From NCBI GenBank assembly GCA_031266915.1, contig JAISAB010000007.1, forward strand, positions 1-64,000: a DNA stretch of 64,000 bases. Direction: 5' to 3'. Source of the stretch: Rickettsiales bacterium. Lineage in GTDB: Bacteria; Pseudomonadota; Alphaproteobacteria; Rs-D84. A model generated the notes under the pieces. The model was given only the letters and a program-made list of their open reading frames with translations, made no database searches and had not been told where the DNA came from. This document shows positions 7,600 to 15,740 of the stretch, piece by piece. A program made the position numbers and the translations under genes. Each line of letters starts with the position of its first letter. The stretch's first letter is position 1.

Positions 7600-9033
7600 A
7601 TGTTCAAAAAAATACTGATTTTAATGGTTTTGGTTGTTCCGGTTGCTGGCGTCTTTGCCGCGGACAAGAAAAAAGAAGAACCCGTCGTTCACCTGACTGA
7701 CGCCCAGATTTACGAAGAGTTGAAAAAACTGGCCATGGTGTTCGAGGTCGCGCGCGAAAACTTCGTCGAAGAGGCGGATGAGAAAAAGATGCTAGAGGCC
7801 GCGATGAACGGCATGCTGGGCGCGCTGGACCCGCATTCGTCTTATCTGTCGTCGGACGATTTCAAGGACTTTAACGACAAATCCCACGGGGAATTCGGCG
7901 GGCTGGGCATTCAAATCACCAGCGACCGCGGCGCGGTAAAGGTTATTTCGCCAATCGACGACACGCCGGCGGAAAAGGCTGGTATCAAGGCCGGCGATTA
8001 CATCACGCACATCGACGACGAACAGGTGTTTGATTTAACCCTGAACCAAGCCGTTAAGAAAATGAAAGGCCGTCCGGGCACCAAGGTCAAGCTGACCATC
8101 GTTTCCGATGGCAAAGAGCCGAAAACGCTGACGCTGAAACGCGCGATTATCAAGGTGAAATCCGTGAAATTTGAAGAAAAAAGCGACCCGTCGGCTGACG
8201 CTGCCGAGGCGGGAAAAATCGGCTATATCCGCATTTCCGATTTCGGCGCGACGACGCACAAGGAATTGAAAGACGCAATCGCGGCGCTGGAAAAGAAAAA
8301 AGTCATCGGATATGTCTTGGACGTCCGCAATAATCCGGGCGGCTATTTGACTGCGGCCATCGACGTGTCCGACGCATTCCTGGACAGCGGCGAAATAGTT
8401 TCCACCCGCGGCAAGCAAAAGAACGACGTAGTCCGCAGCTTTGCCCAGCCGGGCGATTTGGCCAACGGCAAGCCGATTGTGGTCCTGATTAATCACGGCT
8501 CGGCGTCCGCGTCAGAAATCGTTGCCGGTGCGTTGCAGGACAACGCGCGCGGTTTGGTCATGGGCTCGCAATCCTTTGGCAAGGGCAGCGTTCAGCAGCA
8601 AAAGCCGCTGCCGGACGGAACCGCGATTCATATCACAATCGCGCGCTATTACACGCCGAACGGAAAATCCATTCAGGGCGAGGGCATCACGCCTGATGTC
8701 GAGGTCTTGCAATCCAAGGTCGAAGTTCTGGAAAAAAGGCAGGGCACCTATACCGAGGCCGCGTTCAAAAACGCCCTGAAGAACGAGGATGCCGGAAAAA
8801 AGGATAAAAAATCCGACAAAGAAAAAGACTGGTCCGATATGACGGATGAAGAAAAAGAGGCCCTGGATTACCAGCTGCAGCGCGGCATGGACATGGTTCG
8901 CGCCATGGCCAAGATGGAATCCAAAAAGACCGAGGTCGCGTCGGACGCCGCCGATTCCAAATCCGGCAAGTCCGATAAGTCCGATAAAAAAGACGACACC
9001 AAACCGGCGGAGTCAAAAAAAGATAAGAAATAA
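7600..9033 (+). CDS. ctpA: Carboxy-terminal processing protease (S41)
   Basis: 477 residues: a signal peptide (MFKKILILMVLVVPVAGVFA), a PDZ domain (about 95-175, GGLGIQITSDRGAVKVISPI) and the S41 catalytic core. The Ser nucleophile lies in HGSASASEIVAGAL and the Lys in GSQSFGKGSVQQ. It is a periplasmic serine protease with a Ser/Lys dyad, trimming C-termini and controlling cell-wall enzymes in related bacteria. The last 90 residues are an unusual highly charged Lys/Asp/Ser tail. The next gene starts 5 nt after its stop. Confidence 0.93.
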   Translation: MFKKILILMVLVVPVAGVFAADKKKEEPVVHLTDAQIYEELKKLAMVFEVARENFVEEADEKKMLEAAMNGMLGALDPHSSYLSSDDFKDFNDKSHGEFGGLGIQITSDRGAVKVISPIDDTPAEKAGIKAGDYITHIDDEQVFDLTLNQAVKKMKGRPGTKVKLTIVSDGKEPKTLTLKRAIIKVKSVKFEEKSDPSADAAEAGKIGYIRISDFGATTHKELKDAIAALEKKKVIGYVLDVRNNPGGYLTAAIDVSDAFLDSGEIVSTRGKQKNDVVRSFAQPGDLANGKPIVVLINHGSASASEIVAGALQDNARGLVMGSQSFGKGSVQQQKPLPDGTAIHITIARYYTPNGKSIQGEGITPDVEVLQSKVEVLEKRQGTYTEAAFKNALKNEDAGKKDKKSDKEKDWSDMTDEEKEALDYQLQRGMDMVRAMAKMESKKTEVASDAADSKSGKSDKSDKKDDTKPAESKKDKK

Positions 9034-9037
9034 AATA

Positions 9038-9457
9038 ATGGTTGAAAACATTATTCTTCGTCCGGCCGCGGCCAAAGACGCCGCGGCAATCCGGGAACTG
9101 ATGTCGCACGAGAAACAGATTCTGTCCGCCGGCGAAGTCTGGGACATCAAGTCTATAAAAATATACATTGATAATGGATTGACCTTTGTCGCGGAAATCG
9201 ACGGCGAAATCGCCGGATTTATTATTGCCGAACATTTACTGAACGGCGGCGCGATGTTGCAGTTGCGAATTGTCGATAAAAAATTGCGCGGCCGAGGCAT
9301 CGGCGCGATACTGTTCGATTATTTCGAACAGGCCCTGCGCGACGCCGGAATCGGCTGGATGATGTCCTATGCCCGGCCAGATGTCGCCCGGTTTCACAAA
9401 AGCCGCGGCGCGTATCTGTGCGAAGGATATACAGAAGTATACAAAGAAATAAAATAA
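9038..9457 (+). CDS. GNAT family N-acetyltransferase
   Basis: 139 residues from ATG 9038, just after the protease stop. The ORF-track start at 8846 lies inside the protease gene and is rejected. The acetyl-CoA loop reads KLRGRGIGAILFDYF. The fold order (LRPAAAKDAAAIREL, then VAEIDGEIAGFII, then LQLRIV) is that of single-domain GNATs. The C-terminus FHKSRGAYLCEGYTEVYKEI is typical. The substrate is unknown. It is probably cotranscribed with ctpA, and a terminator follows directly. Confidence 0.88.
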   Translation: MVENIILRPAAAKDAAAIRELMSHEKQILSAGEVWDIKSIKIYIDNGLTFVAEIDGEIAGFIIAEHLLNGGAMLQLRIVDKKLRGRGIGAILFDYFEQALRDAGIGWMMSYARPDVARFHKSRGAYLCEGYTEVYKEIK

Positions 9458-9459
9458 AG

Positions 9460-9483
9460 GCCGCGATTCGCGGTCTTTTTTAG
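9460..9483 (+). terminator. Terminator after the ctpA-GNAT operon
   Basis: GGCCGCGATTCGCGGTC followed by TTTTTT, starting 3 nt after the GNAT stop codon. Confidence 0.85.
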
Positions 9484-9506
9484 GTGGATTTTTTAATAAA
9501 TTCATG

Positions 9507-9693
9507 TATAATATATTTTGTGACAGCGTGTTGCTGCCACGGGGTGTAACTACCCAACAAACGCGTCAGCGCTGACGTTAAAAAGCTCCAACCGTCGGTT
9601 GGAGGGCCGGTGGAATAAGGCTTGCCGAATACACCGCACTATTCGTTTGATAGTAGTTAACCTCCAACCGCTTTTTTTTAATGCGGTTTTTTT
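9507..9693 (+). ncRNA. Structured RNA, copy B (not directly before a gene)
   Basis: A -10 box TATAAT lies at 9507. The RNA contains CAGC/GCTG, a perfect CGTCAGCGCTGACG palindrome (9564-9577), X:X' as CTCCAACC/GGTTGGAG (9586-9604), CGGTG/CACCG, ACTAT/ATAGT, a second X (CCTCCAACC, 9661-9669) and a terminator (CCGC/GCGG plus T7). Relative to copies A and C, X has changed from CTCCTGAC to CTCCAACC and X' changes with it, while the phrase GGAGGG...TAACCTCC is kept. After it, GTGGGGCAC pairs with GTGCCCCAC (9695-9751). No plus-strand ORF follows before nifJ, so it may act as a free RNA or be a stranded leader. Confidence 0.7.
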
Positions 9694-9865
9694 CGTGGGG
9701 CACAGTGATTATTTTTCTCTCCTCCAAAATGAAAAAGGGTCGGTGCCCCACCTGATTATGTTTCGGGCTAATCATATTCGTCCACATTTTTTATCACCTG
9801 GGTCCCGTGGTCAAGCCACTGGATGACAAGTTTGTATTTTATTTTGACTAATCAGTTGAGCAAAA
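9694..9865. other. Gap with one hairpin, no gene
   Basis: This stretch holds the GTGGGGCAC/GTGCCCCAC stem and otherwise low-complexity A+T-rich sequence. ORFs on either strand have no recognisable features. Confidence 0.5.
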
Positions 9866-9897
9866 TAAAAGGCCGCGGTTCGCGGCCTTTTGTTATT
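9866..9897. terminator. Terminator hairpin downstream of the ClpP-fold gene
   Basis: AAAAGGCCGCGGTTCGCGGCCTTTTG works in both directions. It overlaps the 3' end of the minus-strand gene that ends at 9893. Confidence 0.8.
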
Positions 9898-10735
9898 TAT
9901 TCCTGTCGATGACAGTATCGCACAGGCCCAGCATCAGGCACTCGGCGGCGTTCTTGTACAAAGCGCCGGCCTGGGCCATTTCATTCAATGATGCGGGCGT
10001 GATTTTACTGTTCATGGAATATCCGTTTTCGACCGCTCTGTTACGATTTATATCCATGGATGTTTTGAATCCGCGGTCGGTTGGCATCGGATAATACATC
10101 ACCTTGTGACGCGCGGTCGAATACATCTTGCGGAAATTCGGCGTGCCCATCGCGGCGACAATGCCGCCGATATTTCCGACATTGCCCGCAATAATCGTTT
10201 CAATGATAACGCCGCTACGCTTGGCGGTATCAAATATATGTTTGATTTTCTTCAACGATGCGAAGTCTTGTTCCGATTCGTTATACGTTACGACGACGTT
10301 GATATTCTCTTTCTTCGCTTCCTTGCGCGGCGTGTCATCGTCAAAAACAAAATTCAACAAGTCTGAATCTTTGGAAACCTTGCCGTATCTGATTTCTTTG
10401 TTCAACATCTTGCGGAAATCCGACAAGAACGCATCGGACGGCTTGCCGTTGAAATAAACGGTTTTGCCATCAATGCGGTTGCCGTTTGTTTCCGGGGACG
10501 GTGCTTTGGGTTCAACGCGCAAGAATTCAATATGTCTGAATTCCGGCGCCTTTTCCATTTCTACGGCGCCTTGAACCATAATCGAAATACCATGATTCAC
10601 TTGGCCGGCGGGGTTTAAATTCAATATTGCCGTTCCGTCATCGTTCAAACGCGTCGTGCCGCTGCAATGCGCTGTAAAAGGATTGCCGTTGACGATGATG
10701 TCCAGCTTGACTTTATAATTATATGTGTTGCTCAT
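9893..10735 (-). CDS. ClpP/crotonase-fold-like protein of unknown function
   Basis: 280 residues, no signal peptide. The C-terminal half resembles the ClpP-type fold: a strand (NINVVVTY), a helix, IIAGNVGNIGGIVAAMG where the nucleophile region would be, RHKVMYYPMP where ClpP has its His segment, and an end like AAECLMLGLCDTVID. The typical catalytic Ser and His are not obvious, so activity is doubtful. The N-terminal 100 residues (HCSGTTRLNDDGTAILNLNP) I do not recognise. It is transcribed alone, divergent from nifJ, with AGGTAAAAATG as start context. Confidence 0.5.
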   Translation of the reverse strand: MSNTYNYKVKLDIIVNGNPFTAHCSGTTRLNDDGTAILNLNPAGQVNHGISIMVQGAVEMEKAPEFRHIEFLRVEPKAPSPETNGNRIDGKTVYFNGKPSDAFLSDFRKMLNKEIRYGKVSKDSDLLNFVFDDDTPRKEAKKENINVVVTYNESEQDFASLKKIKHIFDTAKRSGVIIETIIAGNVGNIGGIVAAMGTPNFRKMYSTARHKVMYYPMPTDRGFKTSMDINRNRAVENGYSMNSKITPASLNEMAQAGALYKNAAECLMLGLCDTVIDRNK

Positions 10736-10859
10736 TTTTACCTCAATTTTTTCATAATATAATACAAAAACATATGTTTGTCAATATATTGTTATTATTC
10801 TTGCCTTGGTGGGCGATTGGCGATAATATGGCCTGCGCTATTTAAAGGAAAAGAAGAAT

Positions 10860-13800
10860 ATGTCAAAATTGATAGTCGACGGCAACTGGGCCGCCGCGGA
10901 CGTCGCGTACAGGTGCAGTGAATTTTCGGCGATTTACCCGATTACCCCCAGTTCTACAATGGGCGAATTGGCCGACGAGTGGACGTTCCAGCACAAAAAG
11001 AACATCTGGGGCGCCATCCCTGGCGTTATTGAAATGCAATCCGAAGGCGGCGCCGCCGGCGCGGTCCACGGGGCCTTGCAGATGGGCAGCTTGGCGACCA
11101 CCTTTACGGCCAGCCAGGGCCTGTTGCTGATGATTCCGAATATGTACAAGATTGCGGGCGAACAGACCCCGTTCGTCATGCACGTCGCCGCGCGCGCCCT
11201 GGCGACGCATGCGCTGTCCATCTTTGGCGACCACAGCGACGTCATGGCCGTGCGCCAGACGGGATTTGCGCTGCTGTCGTCCCACAATATCCAGCAGGTC
11301 GCCGACATGGCTGCGATTTCGCACGCCGCGACGCTGCGCGCCCGTGTGCCGTTTCTGCATTTCTTTGACGGTTTCCGCACCAGTCACGAAGAATCCGCGC
11401 TGAGCCGAATCGAAGACGACGTTCTGCGCAAACTGATTTCGTCCAATGATTTGTTGGAATATCGCGCGCGCGGCATGTCGCCCGACTGTCCGACCGTGCG
11501 CGGCACGGCGCAAAATCCGGACGTGTTCTTTCAATCGCGCGAGGCCGCGAACGGCCTGTACGACGCCGCCGCCCACATCGTCGAAACGGTTATGGACGAA
11601 TTCGCGGAACTGACGGGTCGCAGGTACGGCTTGGTCGATTACGTCGGCGATAAAAATGCCGAAAACGTCATCGTCGCCATGGGCAGCGCCTGCGAGACAA
11701 TCGAAGAAACTTTGCCACATTTGCCCGGCGGTGTCGGATTGCTGAAGATTCATCTGTACCGTCCGTTCCCGACGGCCGCGTTTCTGGCCGCGCTGCCCAA
11801 AACAGTCAAACGCATCGCCGTATTGGACAGGACCAAAGAACCGGGCTCCATAGGCGAACCGCTGTATCTGGACGTGGTCGCCGCAACATCCATTATCAAT
11901 CATCCATTATCCATTTGCGGCGGCCGGTATGGACTGGGCAGCAAGGAATTCAAGCCGCGCGACGTCAAGGCCGTTGTCGAAAACATGATTCTGGGCACGC
12001 TGCATCATAATTTCACGGTCGGTATCGAAGACGATTTGACGGGCTTGTCATTAAAGACCGACCCGGCGTTCCGTATCGAGCCCATTGACGGCAACCCGCG
12101 CGCCATGCTGATGTACGGTATCGGTTCGGACGGCACGGTGGGCGCCGTTAAAAACATCGTAAAGATTGTCGGCGATAATTCCGACTTGTATCCGCAGAGC
12201 TATGCGGTCTATGATTCCAAGAAATCTGGCGGCCTGACCGCGTCGCACTTGCGTTTCTGGGACCGTTCGATTCAGGCGCAATATCTGGTGGAATCCGCGG
12301 ACTTTATTTCCGTGTCGAACTTTATGATTGCCCAGCGTTTCGACGTCTTCGGCGCGTTGACGCCGGGCGGCATCGTCATGATTAATACCGGCATGACGCC
12401 GGACGCGGCGTTCGCGAACCTGCCGCGCGACACGCAAGAGCATTTAATCAGAATGCGCGCGCGTGTGTTCTTTCTGGACGCGAATCGCGCCGCGACCGAA
12501 TTGGGACTGGGCAACCGAATCAATACCTTTATCATGCTGAATTTCTTTAATCTGACCAAGATTATCGACCCGGCCATCGCCGCGGCCAGCGCCAAGGACG
12601 CCATAGAAAAATCTTATAAAAAGAAAGGCATGGACGTTGTCCAGGCGAACTGGGCCGCCGTGGACCGGGCGTCGGAATTCCTGACCGAGTACACATTGCC
12701 GTCGGGCGTTTCGAACTTCGCGCCAGAATTCGTTCCGGCAATGACCGCTGACGCGCCGGTCGCGATTGCCGGAACGCTGGGTGAAATCGCGGCGGGGCGG
12801 GGGGACGCGCTGCCGGTGTCTACATTCAAAATCGACGGCGAATTCGGCGCGGGCCAGTTTCCGGTCGGCACGGCCAAATATGAAAAGCGCGCGGTGTCCG
12901 ACCGCGTCGCGACATGCGATTTGGAAACATGCATCCAGTGCGGAAAATGCTCGATGCTGTGTCCGCATGCGGCGATTCGCATCAACGTCGTCAAATCAGA
13001 AATCAGAGATCATAAATCAGAAATCAGTTTCGTTCCGATGAAGACGCCGGAACTGGGGCCCGATATGTTCTTTACATTGAACGTTTCGCCGGCCGATTGC
13101 ACTGGGTGCAGCATTTGCATCAAGAACTGTCCGGTCAAAGCATTGGCCTTGGCGCCGATGGCGCAGGCATCTGGCGACCAAAAGGCGTTCGACGCGTCCG
13201 TCAAACTGCCGGAATTCCCGCGCGAAAAACTGAACCTGAATATCCCAAAGCATATCGAACTGCTGCCGCATTATTTCGAATTTTCGGGCGCGTGCGCGGG
13301 CTGCGGCGAAACGCCGTATGTCCGGATGCTGACGCGTCTGTTCGGCGACAGGATGGTCGTGGCGAACGCGACGGGATGCTCGTCCATATATGGCGCGAAT
13401 TTGCCGACAACGCCTTGGACGACGGATTCGAACGGCCGCGGGCCGGCCTGGTCCAATTCACTGTTCGAAGACAACGCCGAATACGGCCTGGGGATGCGCG
13501 TCGCGCTGAACCAGAAACGGGCCGCGCTGAAGGGATTGCTGTTCGAATTGAACGTGCCTGATGTCGAAAAGCTGTTCGATGAAAAAAACATCGCCAAGCA
13601 GCGCGAGAATGTTGAGAAGTTAAGAAGCATATTGTCAAATAAGGTCGCAGAGCGCAGAGCGAAGAGCGAAGATATTAAAAAGAATAAATCACCTGCGACC
13701 TGCGACCTGCGCTCTGCGCTCTGCCGCGAAGCGGCCCAGGCCTTGTCATTGCTTAATTCGCTCGTAGATAAGAGCATCTGGATTATCGGCGGCGACGGCT

Positions 13801-14447
13801 GGGCATACGACATCGGATACGGCGGCTTGGACCATGTCCTGCACAGCGGCGAGAACGTAAACATCCTGGTCCTGGACACCGAGGGATATTCCAACACCGG
13901 CGGCCAGCAGTCCAAATCGACGCCGTTCGGCGCGTCCATGAAATTCGCCATCGGCGGCAAAGAGCACGCCAAGAAAGACCTGGGGATGATTGCGATGATG
14001 TCCGGCGCGTACGTCGCGCAGATTTCGATGGGCGCGAACCAGGCCCAGGCGGCCCGCGCATTTCGCGAGGCCGAGGCCTTTGACGGCCCGTCGATTATCC
14101 TGGCCTACAGCCCGTGCATCGCGCACGGATTCGCGCTGCAGAACGCCGTCGAACATCAGATGCAGATGGTCCAGACGGGCTCGTGGCCGCTGTATCGCTT
14201 TAACCCGGCGCTGATTGCGTCAGGCCAGAACCCGCTGATTATGGATTCGAACCACGATAATCCGACGGACTTGAACGATTTCTTGAAAACCGAAAGCCGC
14301 TTTGGCGCCGCGCGCGCCGTGAATTCCAACTTTGACAAGTTGGTCAGGGCCGCCGAATCGGACAACGAATACCGGCGAGAGTTGAAAAAACACATTGCGA
14401 ACTTCGCCATGATGCGCAACAGTGTCAAAGAAGATGGCGAGGGGTAA
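10860..14447 (+). CDS. nifJ: Pyruvate:ferredoxin (flavodoxin) oxidoreductase
   Basis: 1195 residues, all domains fused in one chain. There is an N-terminal pyruvate-binding domain (YPITPSSTMGELADEW), the GGRYGLGSKEF region and two ferredoxin-type clusters (CIQCGKCSMLCPHA about 690 and CTGCSICIKNCPVKAL about 750). Then come the third cluster and TPP domain (CAGCGETPY, GGDGWAYDIGYGGLDHVL, SNTGGQQSKSTP). It converts pyruvate and CoA to acetyl-CoA, CO2 and reduced ferredoxin or flavodoxin and is oxygen-sensitive, so it implies anaerobic metabolism. Oddly, three places are encoded by intergenic-style repeats: TSIINHPLSIC (about 343), VKSEIRDHKSEIS (about 713) and a palindrome-derived stretch at about 926-958. 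Confidence 0.97.
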   Translation: MSKLIVDGNWAAADVAYRCSEFSAIYPITPSSTMGELADEWTFQHKKNIWGAIPGVIEMQSEGGAAGAVHGALQMGSLATTFTASQGLLLMIPNMYKIAGEQTPFVMHVAARALATHALSIFGDHSDVMAVRQTGFALLSSHNIQQVADMAAISHAATLRARVPFLHFFDGFRTSHEESALSRIEDDVLRKLISSNDLLEYRARGMSPDCPTVRGTAQNPDVFFQSREAANGLYDAAAHIVETVMDEFAELTGRRYGLVDYVGDKNAENVIVAMGSACETIEETLPHLPGGVGLLKIHLYRPFPTAAFLAALPKTVKRIAVLDRTKEPGSIGEPLYLDVVAATSIINHPLSICGGRYGLGSKEFKPRDVKAVVENMILGTLHHNFTVGIEDDLTGLSLKTDPAFRIEPIDGNPRAMLMYGIGSDGTVGAVKNIVKIVGDNSDLYPQSYAVYDSKKSGGLTASHLRFWDRSIQAQYLVESADFISVSNFMIAQRFDVFGALTPGGIVMINTGMTPDAAFANLPRDTQEHLIRMRARVFFLDANRAATELGLGNRINTFIMLNFFNLTKIIDPAIAAASAKDAIEKSYKKKGMDVVQANWAAVDRASEFLTEYTLPSGVSNFAPEFVPAMTADAPVAIAGTLGEIAAGRGDALPVSTFKIDGEFGAGQFPVGTAKYEKRAVSDRVATCDLETCIQCGKCSMLCPHAAIRINVVKSEIRDHKSEISFVPMKTPELGPDMFFTLNVSPADCTGCSICIKNCPVKALALAPMAQASGDQKAFDASVKLPEFPREKLNLNIPKHIELLPHYFEFSGACAGCGETPYVRMLTRLFGDRMVVANATGCSSIYGANLPTTPWTTDSNGRGPAWSNSLFEDNAEYGLGMRVALNQKRAALKGLLFELNVPDVEKLFDEKNIAKQRENVEKLRSILSNKVAERRAKSEDIKKNKSPATCDLRSALCREAAQALSLLNSLVDKSIWIIGGDGWAYDIGYGGLDHVLHSGENVNILVLDTEGYSNTGGQQSKSTPFGASMKFAIGGKEHAKKDLGMIAMMSGAYVAQISMGANQAQAARAFREAEAFDGPSIILAYSPCIAHGFALQNAVEHQMQMVQTGSWPLYRFNPALIASGQNPLIMDSNHDNPTDLNDFLKTESRFGAARAVNSNFDKLVRAAESDNEYRRELKKHIANFAMMRNSVKEDGEG
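12998..13030. repeat. Simple repeat inside nifJ
   Basis: AAATCAGAAATCAGA-type units, written as KSEIRDHKSEIS, sit between the two ferredoxin clusters in frame. The unit resembles A+T-rich simple repeats elsewhere between genes. Confidence 0.6.
13640..13735. repeat. In-frame palindromic element inside nifJ
   Basis: GGTCGCAGAGCGCAGAGCG pairs with the later CCTGCGCTCTGCGCTCTGC around a short A+T-rich loop. The same palindrome type lies between ssb and the immunity-like gene (19650-19795) and inside uvrA. It adds about 30 charged residues without breaking the frame, reminiscent of Rickettsia palindromic elements. Confidence 0.75.
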
Positions 14448-14449
14448 AA

Positions 14450-14719
14450 ATGACAAACTGGCACGATAATCTTGTAGCGGTTAAGTCAGACGGATTAGGC
14501 GATTGTTCGGCCTGTTGCTTTCGCGGATTGAAACCTTGCGACAGGCTTGTGTCGCTGGGGCTTTGCGAATCCGTGCCTATGACGTTCTGGCTGTATTGGG
14601 ATGTCAAGGATGGGCCGCAGTCGCAGGTTAATCAGATGTGCAAAAACATTGCTGAATTGAATGACGCGGACCTTAGTCTGATATTGCGGGAAAAAATAAA
14701 AAACGCGATAACAAGATAA
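14450..14719 (+). CDS. Small Cys-rich protein of unknown function
   Basis: 89 residues starting 3 nt after the nifJ stop codon, with GATGGCGAGGGG as RBS inside nifJ, so it is probably cotranscribed. It contains CSACCFRGLKPC and two more cysteines in a 30-residue stretch, which could bind metal. I do not recognise the family. Coupling to nifJ suggests, but does not prove, a link with iron-sulfur or redox chemistry. Confidence 0.6.
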   Translation: MTNWHDNLVAVKSDGLGDCSACCFRGLKPCDRLVSLGLCESVPMTFWLYWDVKDGPQSQVNQMCKNIAELNDADLSLILREKIKNAITR

Positions 14720-14895
14720 GTAAAACATGCTGTACACCAGTTATTTTTCTTTTGCGCGAAATGTGCCGCCGGAATTCTTGGTGTCAATCGCCGGGAAAAT
14801 TCTGCCATCGTCATCTTGTCGCGGATTGGCTGAATAAAAACACTGGCATTGCCGTGACGGAATTGTCTATGATGACACAGGTCAGGATTTATAAA

Positions 14896-15339
14896 ATGAA
14901 AAGAATATTTACTATTTGCTATTTGATAATTGCTATTTGCGCCACCAGCGCTTGTACTTTTCAGACCAAGCATCGCGGATACATTTTCCCGGAAAATTTG
15001 GAATCCGAAATCGCATCGGTCAAGACTACCAGAACCTTGGAAAATTGGCTGGGCAGCCCCCAGGTCAAGACCGTTTACGGTTCCGATGTCTGGGTTTACT
15101 ATGGCGCGAACGAGAATTATCACGGCCCATTTCCGGTGACTTATGACAAAAAGACGGTTTTGCTGGCCTGGGTCGACGGCGGCAGAATCACAAGAACCAA
15201 GGTTTTGCATGACGCGGATTTGCCGGCGGTCGAATTGGCGTCCGGCGAAACGGAAATCCCGGCGGCAATCGAACTGAACGCACTGCAGGAATTGTTTAAT
15301 AATGTTGGGCGCTTTACCCCCGCCGGCCTGGGCCAATAG
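14896..15339 (+). CDS. BamE/SmpA-like outer-membrane lipoprotein
   Basis: 147 residues from ATG 14896, which gives MKRIFTICYLIIAICATSAC with a lipobox at TSAC. The track start 48 codons upstream is unlikely. The mature part reads HRGYIFPENLESEIASVKTT and WLGSPQVKTVYGSDVWVYY, the BamE pattern of a PEN motif, LGSP and WYY. BamE is an accessory lipoprotein of the BAM outer-membrane assembly complex. The signal peptide is encoded by ATTTGCTATTTGATAATTGC, a repeat common between genes here. A GTGTAC palindrome starts at its stop. Confidence 0.8.
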   Translation: MKRIFTICYLIIAICATSACTFQTKHRGYIFPENLESEIASVKTTRTLENWLGSPQVKTVYGSDVWVYYGANENYHGPFPVTYDKKTVLLAWVDGGRITRTKVLHDADLPAVELASGETEIPAAIELNALQELFNNVGRFTPAGLGQ

Positions 15340-15680
15340 AGATTCTATGGACGCCTGCTTGTTTTGACTGCCGGGTCGTGTACGTCTTTGTACACTCCCC
15401 TTTGGTCAAAACGGCGCATTCGTCTCATATAATCTCTATTGGCGATTGCCAGGAGTGTTGGTCGCGTTCTCATCCCCTCGTGTATGTTTCAATACACGTC
15501 GGGTCTGCGAAACACTTCCCACCGCCGCGCATAAATCTCATTGGCAACCGCTAGGGGTCGTGTACGTAAGTGTTGTATAAAAACACGTTGTGTTTTTACA
15601 TTGTGGGGGCGCCCTACACCCCGTCCTCTGGTCAAAACGGCGCATTCGTCTCATATAATCTTTATTGGCGATTGCAAGGG
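15331..15680. repeat. Array of three GTGTAC-type palindromes
   Basis: CCAATAGAGATTCTATGGACG at the end of the lipoprotein gene pairs with CGTCTCATATAATCTCTATTGG near 15440. Two further units follow with CGTGTA...TACACG centres and ends such as CTCATATAATCTTTATTGGCG near 15655. Arms differ but remain self-complementary, and ends resemble each other (ATTGGCGATTGC). No gene is present in this 400-bp gap. Confidence 0.65.
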
Positions 15681-15703
15681 GCCACTTATTTGCTATTTTA
15701 GTA

Positions 15704-15733
15704 TTGTTTAACCTGTGGAAATTGTGATACAAT
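15704..15733 (+). promoter_or_regulatory. Promoter giving a nearly leaderless transcript
   Basis: TTGTTT, 18 nt, TACAAT. The -10 box ends 7 nt before the ATG at 15741, so the message would start at or beside the start codon. Confidence 0.6.
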
Positions 15734-15740
15734 AGAAAAT

